In this document: positions 6,291-10,607 of the stretch, in pieces
Layout of the letters: every line of letters starts with the position of its first letter
Numbering within the stretch: position 1 is the stretch's first letter
NCBI GenBank assembly: GCA_018820005.1
Contig: JAHJOS010000154.1
Location: 1-10,607 of the forward strand
Length of the DNA: 10,607 bases
Direction: 5' to 3'
Source: Alphaproteobacteria bacterium
GTDB taxonomy: Bacteria > Pseudomonadota > Alphaproteobacteria > Rhizobiales > Devosiaceae
Translations under genes and position numbers: made by a program
The notes under the pieces: generated by a model
Told to the model about the DNA's origin: nothing
What the model saw: only the letters and a program-made list of their open reading frames with translations
The model's database searches: none

Positions 6291-6306
6291 TGATTCACGT
6301 GGAACA
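6291..6306 (-). other. parS-like ParB-binding site, copy 2
   Basis: On the minus strand this reads TGTTCCACGTGAATCA, 14 of 16 matches to TGTTTCACGTGAAACA and 14 of 16 to copy 1 (4051-4066), with the same GAATC in the right half. Relative to copy 1 it is inverted. It lies in the 116-base gap between the 75-residue ORF and aceA, thus within the presumed aceA leader. Confidence 0.5.
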
Positions 6307-6329
6307 GTGTTGGCCGGTCTGGCTCTTGT

Positions 6330-6345
6330 CGGCAGGTTCTTGCCG
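6330..6345 (-). terminator. Small hairpin after the 75-residue ORF
   Basis: CGGCA (6330-6334) and TGCCG (6341-6345) pair across a six-base loop, six bases past the stop codon of the leftward 75-residue ORF. The stem is short and has no T-run. It could give partial termination or mark an RNA 3' end before aceA. Confidence 0.25.
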
Positions 6346-6350
6346 GTGGC

Positions 6351-6578
6351 CTAGCCCAGCACCTTCCGGCTGAAGGTGGCGGCGATCATGCCGCTGCCCG
6401 AGACGGTCGCCGTGCTGCCGTCATCGCCCACCATCGAGAATTGGTGACGACCGATCTTGCCGGCAATCGCATAGCCCTGGCTGCCCAGATCCTGCGCCTT
6501 GAACTGAGCCATGGCCTGCGCCGCCGTTGGGGCCATGATGGTGAGATATTCTTCGCGTTCGCTGATGTTTGGGCTCAT
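6351..6578 (-). CDS. 75-residue conserved small protein upstream of aceA
   Basis: The chosen ATG at 6576-6578 has GAGGAG seven bases upstream (6586-6591), the same site and spacing as aceA; a longer frame from 6629 would add 17 residues without such support. The protein opens MSPNISEREEYLTIMAPTAA, has one small hydrophilic domain with an Ala/Gln-rich helix (about 18-32), GYAIAGKIGRHQFSMVG (about 36-52) and a C-terminal strand AATFSRKVLG. There is no signal peptide, membrane span or cysteine. Small proteins with a YLTIMAPTA opening next to aceA are, as I remember, typical of rhizobia and relatives, but no function is known to me. It is divergent from the ScfR-type gene and probably cotranscribed with aceA, which suggests a role tied to acetate or glyoxylate metabolism. 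A link to catalysis is not shown. Confidence 0.82.
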   Translation of the reverse strand: MSPNISEREEYLTIMAPTAAQAMAQFKAQDLGSQGYAIAGKIGRHQFSMVGDDGSTATVSGSGMIAATFSRKVLG

Positions 6579-6585
6579 GTCAGAT

Positions 6586-6591
6586 CTCCTC
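6586..6591 (-). promoter_or_regulatory. Shine-Dalgarno deciding the start of the 75-residue ORF
   Basis: GAGGAG on the minus strand, seven bases before the ATG at 6576-6578. It rules in the 75-residue form over the 92-residue frame that begins at 6629. Confidence 0.65.
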
Positions 6592-6600
6592 GTTTGTTGA

Positions 6601-6711
6601 TGTAAAGATTTGACAAAACGCCCAGACATGCAAGAAGTATGGCACTAACGCCTTGTAAAGCTGTAAATCAGCGTACAGGCTCCGGCAGGAATTCTGTAAA
6701 TCCTGTCAATG
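6601..6711. promoter_or_regulatory. Control region with three blocks of paired TGTAAA-like repeats
   Basis: Each block has two half-sites eight or nine bases apart: TGTAAAGAT then TTGACAAAA (6601-6618), TTGTAAAG then CTGTAAATC (6653-6669), and CTGTAAATC then CTGTCAATG (6694-6711). The 9-mer CTGTAAATC is identical in blocks two and three, 33 bases apart. TTGACA (6610-6615) also equals a perfect -35 element. ScfR/RamB-family regulators are known to bind TTTGCAAA-type motifs near genes of acetate and propionate metabolism, so these are candidate operators of the divergent regulator acting on itself and on the small-ORF/aceA unit. Confidence 0.5.
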
Positions 6712-6717
6712 CCGTCT

Positions 6718-6723
6718 GGGAGG
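6718..6723 (+). promoter_or_regulatory. Shine-Dalgarno deciding the ScfR-type regulator start
   Basis: GGGAGG lies six bases before the ATG at 6730. The in-frame ATG at 6709 lies upstream of this site and has no ribosome-binding sequence of its own. Confidence 0.65.
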
Positions 6724-6729
6724 ACACCG

Positions 6730-8139
6730 ATGAACGAGAGTGCTGATCGCCAGATCGGCGGGCGTATCAAGCGGCTGCGCCGCCTGCGTAAATTGACCCA
6801 GGCCGATCTGGCGAGCGCGCTGGGCATCTCGGCCAGCTATCTCAATCTGATCGAGCACAATCGCCGCAAGGTGACCGTGCCGCTGCTGTTTTCCATCGCC
6901 GGCCATTTCGGCGTCGAACCCGGCGAACTCGTCGACAGCGACGATGGCCGGCTGCTGGGCGATCTGATGGAGGCCTTCGGCGACGATATCTTTGCCGATA
7001 GCGACGTGACCAACCTCGAGATTCGCGACCTCGCCCAGGCCAACCCTGCCGCTGCCCGGGCCATCCTCAAGCTCTATGACCGCTATCGGTCCATCACCAA
7101 GCCGGACGCTGCCATGCCGGCAAGTGAGGGCACCGAGCCGTTTCATCTGGCCACCGATGCCATTTCCGATTTCCTGCAGGAAAACGCCAACCACTTCCCC
7201 GCGCTCGAAGCGGTTGCCGAGCGTTTGCGCGGCGATATCGATCGGGCCGGCGATGGTTTCGAACCTGCGCTGCGCAGCTATCTGGCCAATGTGCTGGGCG
7301 TTGATGTGCAACTGGCCTCCCTGCCCCATGGCATCGCGCGCCAGGTCGATCAGCAGCGCGGCGCCCTGCTCGTCTCCGACATTCTGCCAGGCGAATCGGC
7401 ACTGTTTCTGGTGGCGCATCATCTCGCCCAGGTGGCCGGCGCCGGCGAGATTGCCGCCATCATCGCGGCGTCCAGCCTGCCCGAGGGCGACGCGCCAGCG
7501 CTGGCTGGCAACGTTCTGGCGGCCTATCTGGCTGCAGCGCTGGTCATGCCCTATGCACCCTTCCTGCGCGCCTGCCGCGATTATCGTTATGATATCGAGC
7601 GCATCGCCCGCCGCTTTGGCGCCAGTTTCGAGCAGGTCTGCCATCGCATGACCACACTGCAGCGCCCCGGGGCCAGCGGCATTCCCCTGCATCTGGTGCG
7701 CACCGATATTGCCGGCAATATTTCCAAGCGCTTTTCGCTCTCGGGCATCCACATTCCGCGCCATTCGGGCGCTTGCCCGCGCTGGAATGTCTATTCGGCT
7801 TTTCTCTCGCCCGAGCGCATCAATATCCAGCTCAGCCAGATGCCGGATGGCCAGCGCTATTTCTGCATCGCCCGCACCATTGCCAAGGGCGATCATCGCT
7901 ACAACGCACCGCGCCGCTATATGTCGATCGGCCTGGGCTGCTCGATCCACCACGCGCGCGAGATGATCTATTCCGACGGCGTGGACCTGACCGGCGAGAG
8001 CCAACTGGTACCCATCGGCGTGGGTTGCCGTATCTGCCCGCGCCTTGAATGCGGCCAGCGCGCCCATCCACCGGCTGACCACCGTTTCCGCTTTGATGAC
8101 ACGATCCGGCCGGAGAGCCTTTATGGCCGGATGACCTAG
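6730..8139 (+). CDS. ScfR/RamB-type XRE-family regulator (short-chain fatty acyl-CoA regulator)
   Basis: This 469-residue DNA-binding regulator has three parts. An XRE helix-turn-helix covers about residues 8-64 (IGGRIKRLRRLRKLTQADLA, then ISASYLNLIEHNRRKVT). A degenerate IrrE/ImmA-like domain covers about 180-305, where the metallopeptidase HExxH is reduced to VAHHLAQ (228-234). The DUF2083-type C-terminal domain covers about 315-460 with cysteines C349, C404 and the cluster CRIC-4-C (C433, C436, C441) followed by QRAHPP. This layout is that of ScfR proteins such as PccR of Rhodobacter and RamB of actinobacteria, which sense short-chain acyl-CoA state and control acetate or propionate genes, including isocitrate lyase. 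Its divergent position from the small ORF and aceA fits local control of the glyoxylate shunt, with the TGTAAA array between them. Whether it activates or represses cannot be told from sequence. It ends nine bases before the convergent yafY-type gene. Confidence 0.92.
   Translation: MNESADRQIGGRIKRLRRLRKLTQADLASALGISASYLNLIEHNRRKVTVPLLFSIAGHFGVEPGELVDSDDGRLLGDLMEAFGDDIFADSDVTNLEIRDLAQANPAAARAILKLYDRYRSITKPDAAMPASEGTEPFHLATDAISDFLQENANHFPALEAVAERLRGDIDRAGDGFEPALRSYLANVLGVDVQLASLPHGIARQVDQQRGALLVSDILPGESALFLVAHHLAQVAGAGEIAAIIAASSLPEGDAPALAGNVLAAYLAAALVMPYAPFLRACRDYRYDIERIARRFGASFEQVCHRMTTLQRPGASGIPLHLVRTDIAGNISKRFSLSGIHIPRHSGACPRWNVYSAFLSPERINIQLSQMPDGQRYFCIARTIAKGDHRYNAPRRYMSIGLGCSIHHAREMIYSDGVDLTGESQLVPIGVGCRICPRLECGQRAHPPADHRFRFDDTIRPESLYGRMT
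8104..8132. terminator. Inverted repeat inside the 3' end of the ScfR-type gene
   Basis: ATCCGGCC (8104-8111) and GGCCGGAT (8125-8132) are perfect complements over a 13-base loop. They lie in the last codons of the regulator gene, whose stop is only nine bases from the stop of the convergent gene. With no intergenic room, a terminator embedded in the coding end is possible; no T-run supports it. Confidence 0.3.
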
Positions 8140-8148
8140 TTTGTGGTT

Positions 8149-8865
8149 CTAGCTTTGCGCGGGGTCCCGGTGGTACCAGCCGCCATCCCAGCTTTCGCGC
8201 CACTCCCGCTCCAGCACGGCGCGGCGCTTGCCATAGCGTTCCTCGGTCACGCTTAGTTCGGCGATGCGATCGGTGCGGAAATTGCGGAAGGCGGTGCGCA
8301 GGCAGCACCAGGCGGCAATGGTCTGCTTGCCCTCGTAATAGGCCAGTTGCACCGGCCAGATCGTGCGTTCCGAGGCATTGCCGCTTTCGTCCTGATAGGC
8401 AATGCGTAATGCCTTCTCGGTCCGCATTGCCAGACGCACCTGCCCCAGCACGGGCATGGGCTGGCGCGAATTGGCGTTCCAGACCGCCACGGGCCACAGT
8501 CCGGTATCATTGATGCGGTCGCGCAGATCCTCGGGCGATGCCGTGGCGATTTTGGCCAGCGCATTTTTGGCAGCGGCACCAAGCCCGTCATCGGGCTGCG
8601 CGCCCACCCAGCGGGCGCCCAGCACCAGCGCCTCAAGTTCTTCGGGTGTGAACATCAGGGGCGGCAGGAAAAATCCGGGCTTCAGCATATAGCCAACCCC
8701 CGCCTCGCCATCGATGGGCGCGCCCAGCCCCACCAGGGTCTGCACGTCACGATACATCGTGCGCACCGAGACGCCCTGTTCCTCGGCCAGTTTTGCCGCC
8801 GTGACCGGCTGGCGGTGGCGGCGCAATGCATCCATGACGGCAAACAGCCGCTCGGTCTTGTCCAT
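8149..8865 (-). CDS. YafY/PafC-like transcriptional regulator with HTH and WYL domains
   Basis: A 238-residue regulator of the DeoR-type HTH plus WYL family, a usual length. Residues 1-60 form the winged helix-turn-helix (MDKTERLFAVMDALRRHRQP, then AAKLAEEQGVSVRTMYRDVQTL). EAGVGYMLKPGFFLPPLMFTPEELEAL (about 54-80) is the family's linker signature. The WYL domain (about 138-210) includes IWPVQLAYYEGKQTIAAWC and FRNFRTDRI; the namesake W-Y-L triplet is not intact (TIAAW instead). WYL domains bind ligands, in some proteins single-stranded DNA or nucleotides. The target genes are unknown: no VOC or glyoxalase neighbour, often paired with such regulators, is in view. Start: ATG at 8865 with GGGGAG six bases upstream. 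It lies 211 bases downstream of galM on the same strand with two strong hairpins between, so it is probably its own unit. Confidence 0.88.
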   Translation of the reverse strand: MDKTERLFAVMDALRRHRQPVTAAKLAEEQGVSVRTMYRDVQTLVGLGAPIDGEAGVGYMLKPGFFLPPLMFTPEELEALVLGARWVGAQPDDGLGAAAKNALAKIATASPEDLRDRINDTGLWPVAVWNANSRQPMPVLGQVRLAMRTEKALRIAYQDESGNASERTIWPVQLAYYEGKQTIAAWCCLRTAFRNFRTDRIAELSVTEERYGKRRAVLEREWRESWDGGWYHRDPAQS

Positions 8866-8992
8866 GTCCGGCTCCCCTGAACAAAACCGGAATGCCAGAT
8901 TCCCCGGGCGACGCCAAGGCCCTGCCGCACCACATCAGTGGCGGCCCGCGATCGCGTGGTGTCCAAACCGATTGGTCTTTGGGCCATGGCCC

Positions 8993-9015
8993 GCTCCCCT
9001 GCTGGTCAGGGGAGC
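8993..9015. repeat. Perfect 9+5+9 inverted repeat upstream of the YafY-type gene
   Basis: GCTCCCCTG (8993-9001) and CAGGGGAGC (9007-9015) form a perfect stem with a five-base loop. The left 9-mer occurs again at 8871-8879, where on the minus strand it is the ribosome-binding site of the YafY-type gene. The element may therefore be a leader stem able to pair with that site, a DNA operator, or a second terminator after galM. Confidence 0.45.
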
Positions 9016-9058
9016 AGTCTCACACGGCCTGCTGACGATAGACGGCAGCAGCGATCAA

Positions 9059-9082
9059 GCGTGACAGCGGGAGCTGTCACGC
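9059..9082 (-). terminator. Perfect 10-pair hairpin overlapping the galM stop codon
   Basis: GCGTGACAGC (9059-9068), a four-base loop, then GCTGTCACGC (9073-9082) form a perfect ten-pair stem. The galM stop (TGA at 9077-9079 on the minus strand) lies inside one arm. On the minus strand only TT follows, so it is a strong stem with a poor tail, best read as a 3'-end terminator or RNA-protecting stem of galM. Confidence 0.55.
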
Positions 9083-10087
9083 GATTTCGATATCGCACCA
9101 GTGGTGGTAGGCGCGGTCGGGCGTGCAGATCACATTGGGGAAATGCGGATTGTGCACGGCATCGGCAAAGGCCTGGTCTTCGAGGCACAGGCCCGAATGC
9201 TTGCCATAGGATTTGCCGCCGAGGCCCGGCACCGCAATATCGGTCCACACGCCATTGTAGACCTGAAGGCCCGGCCGATCGGTCCAGAGCTTGAGGGTCA
9301 GGGCGCCGTCCGGCCCAACTACAGTGGCCACCGGTTCGCTGGTCTTGCGGCCGGTGTCGAGCACCATACCGATGTCATAGGCCACCGGATTGCCCTTGGC
9401 GTCGCGCATGGTGCGCGCCTGGCGCAGGTCATACTGCGTGCCGCGCGACGGCAGGATGGCCCCGGTCGGCGCCAGATCCTCACCCAGTTCGGTATAGGCG
9501 CTGGAATTGACCTGGATGGAATGATCGAGAACATCATCGCCGGAGCCCAGGTTGAAATACTGATGCTGCACCAGGCTGATCGGCGTCGCCGTATCGGTGG
9601 TGGCGTTGAGTTCGAGCCGCAGCTTGTTGCCCTTGAGCGAATAGGTGGCGGCAAAATTGACATTGCCGGGATAACCCATGGCGCCATCGGGGCTGAAGTG
9701 GGTGAAGCGCACGGCATTGTTGGCTTCGTCCACCTGCCCGTCCCACACCTGGCGGCCCAGGCCTTCGACACCACCATGCAGATGCAGCGCCCCGGCATTG
9801 GGTGGCAGCCGATAGGTCTTGCCATTGAGATCGAAGGACGAATCCTTGATGCGATTGGCGACGCGGCCCGCCAGGGCGCCAAAATGCGGGCTGTGCTCGA
9901 GGTAGGCCTCAAGCCCATCAAAGCCCAGCACCACCGTGCGTTCGCCGCCGGCCACCGGCACGCGCCAGTCGCGCACGGCCACGCCATAACCGATGATATC
10001 CACGCTCACGCCGGTGTTGCTGACCAGCGAGAACTGGTCCACGCGCTTGCCATTGACGTCGCCGAATTTAGTGACCGCGATGGCCAT
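9077..10087 (-). CDS. galM: Aldose 1-epimerase (mutarotase)
   Basis: Interconverts the alpha and beta anomers of aldoses such as galactose and glucose, feeding sugar catabolism. The 336-residue protein matches the family length (about 330-350) and spans one galactose-mutarotase beta-sandwich. Visible active-site landmarks are GRVANRI (74-80), LHLHGG with His104, VQHQYFNLG with His175 (173-181), and GLCLEDQAFADA with Glu303 (299-310). These equal the catalytic His104/His175 and the general-base Glu of E. coli GalM. There is no signal peptide, so it should be cytoplasmic. Start: ATG at 10087, with GGGGGAT about ten bases upstream. It is divergent from a LacI-family regulator gene 121 bases away, an arrangement typical of a locally controlled sugar locus; which sugar cannot be told. 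A perfect hairpin overlaps its stop codon. Confidence 0.94.
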   Translation of the reverse strand: MAIAVTKFGDVNGKRVDQFSLVSNTGVSVDIIGYGVAVRDWRVPVAGGERTVVLGFDGLEAYLEHSPHFGALAGRVANRIKDSSFDLNGKTYRLPPNAGALHLHGGVEGLGRQVWDGQVDEANNAVRFTHFSPDGAMGYPGNVNFAATYSLKGNKLRLELNATTDTATPISLVQHQYFNLGSGDDVLDHSIQVNSSAYTELGEDLAPTGAILPSRGTQYDLRQARTMRDAKGNPVAYDIGMVLDTGRKTSEPVATVVGPDGALTLKLWTDRPGLQVYNGVWTDIAVPGLGGKSYGKHSGLCLEDQAFADAVHNPHFPNVICTPDRAYHHWCDIEIA

Positions 10088-10208
10088 GATCTCAATCCCC
10101 CTGAGTTTTGCGCAGTGGTCTACCCCGCTTTATCGGTTCGCTGCAACGTCACACTTGACCTTTTGAGGGCAGATGCCAAAGCTGGCGCCAAACAGCCAGG
10201 GAGCCAGG

Positions 10209-10607
10209 GTGAACGAGATCGGGTTGAAGCGGCGCGCCACTGTCCACGATGTGGCACGCGCCGCCGGCGTTTCGCTGGCGACAGTTGACCGGGTGCTCAA
10301 CGGCCGCCCGGGTGTGCGCGCCGTTACCGCCGACAAGGTCGCTGCTGCCATTGCTGCCATTGGCTTCCAGCGCGACCTCTCAGCATCCCTGCTCGCGCGC
10401 GGTCGCGATCTCCGGCTGACGTTCATCATCCCCGATGGCTCCAACGAGTTCATGGCCAGCCTTGCCGACGCCGTTGCTGGTCGTGCGGCACAGGCACTGA
10501 CAGATCGCATGTATATCCAGACCCGGCGCATCCGCGCCCTCGATGGGGCTGCGCTGGCCGCCTCGCTCGACAGCCTTGATCCGCGCGACTGCGACTGTGC
10601 CATCATC
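10209..10607 (+). CDS. LacI-family transcriptional regulator, N-terminal part (runs off the window)
   Basis: Only the first 133 codons are present, with the frame open at the window edge. The LacI helix-turn-helix is clear: RATVHDVARAAGVSLATVDR (residues 9-28), then VLNGRPGVRAVTADKVAAAI, with the hinge helix SASLLARG (about 57-64). The start of the periplasmic-binding-protein-like ligand domain follows from LRLTFIIPDGSNEF (about 67-80). Start: GTG at 10209 with AGGGAG five bases upstream (10198-10203). An in-frame ATG at 10173 with GAGGG only three bases upstream is a real alternative and would add 12 residues. It is divergent from galM and probably senses a sugar or sugar phosphate and controls a transport/catabolic operon beyond the right edge. 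Ligand unknown. Confidence 0.88.
   Translation, partial: MNEIGLKRRATVHDVARAAGVSLATVDRVLNGRPGVRAVTADKVAAAIAAIGFQRDLSASLLARGRDLRLTFIIPDGSNEFMASLADAVAGRAAQALTDRMYIQTRRIRALDGAALAASLDSLDPRDCDCAII

Noticed and set aside
4867..6354. 495-codon open frame on the plus strand across aceA
   Set aside because: It is antisense to a clear isocitrate lyase with all family motifs. Its translation is rich in His, Gly, Arg and Gln with no domain, the usual shadow of a GC-rich gene.
6706..8082. 458-codon open frame opposite the ScfR-type regulator
   Set aside because: Low-complexity Ala/Gly/Ile/Gln-rich antisense translation with no ribosome-binding site or motif, opposite a well-supported regulator.
8938..9294. 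118-codon plus-strand frame in the galM/yafY gap
   Set aside because: It runs into antisense of galM, has no ribosome-binding site, and its translation across the hairpins has no domain character.
9101..10288. 395-codon open frame on the plus strand across galM
   Set aside because: Antisense shadow of galM; the real rightward gene there is the LacI-family start, in a different frame.
1..10607. CRISPR array, insertion sequence, tRNA or rRNA
   Set aside because: No regularly spaced repeats, terminal inverted repeats with transposase, or cloverleaf/rRNA-like sequence was seen on either strand.

Overview
The window is GC-rich and densely coded. It looks like chromosomal DNA of an alphaproteobacterium, most likely of the order Hyphomicrobiales (rhizobia relatives; a Devosia-like genus is only a guess). 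The reasons are the order isocitrate lyase / small conserved ORF / divergent ScfR-type regulator, the CtrA-like half-sites, and the GANTC sites inside ParB-box-like palindromes. No transposase, integrase, CRISPR array, tRNA or rRNA is visible. The longest stretch without a gene is 268 bases (3989-4256), and it carries replication/segregation-like sites.

Left part (1-2464): the end of an unrecognised multi-pass membrane protein and a MarC-family membrane protein run rightward. They converge on a leftward pair: a lipoprotein with a GH25 lysozyme domain and, downstream of it, a 40-residue very basic small protein with a perfect Shine-Dalgarno. The lysozyme gene is divergent from comM. The region between them carries three GGTTAAC/T elements, two of which resemble CtrA half-sites.

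Middle (2465-6578): comM (YifB-type AAA+ ATPase of natural transformation) is followed by a noncoding stretch with a perfect DnaA box one base from a 14/16 match to the ParB site parS. A cold-shock-domain/DUF1294 membrane fusion protein follows. It converges, over a strong hairpin, on aceA (isocitrate lyase). A second parS-like site, with the same deviation from consensus as the first, lies in the aceA leader between aceA and a 75-residue conserved small ORF.

Right part (6579-10607): an ScfR/RamB-type regulator (XRE helix-turn-helix, degenerate IrrE-like domain, cysteine-rich C-terminus) is divergent from the small ORF and aceA. The shared control region has three blocks of paired TGTAAA-like repeats, so the regulator probably controls the glyoxylate shunt gene and itself. 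A YafY-type WYL regulator, galM (aldose 1-epimerase) and the divergent start of a LacI-family regulator complete the window; galM plus the LacI gene look like the edge of a sugar-use locus.

Most genes are ordinary metabolism or regulation. The most interesting signals are noncoding: the two matched parS-like sites with an embedded GANTC (CcrM) site, the adjoining DnaA box, the TGTAAA array at aceA, the CtrA-like sites at comM/lysozyme, and a yafY leader in which one hairpin arm is also perfectly complementary to the yafY ribosome-binding site.
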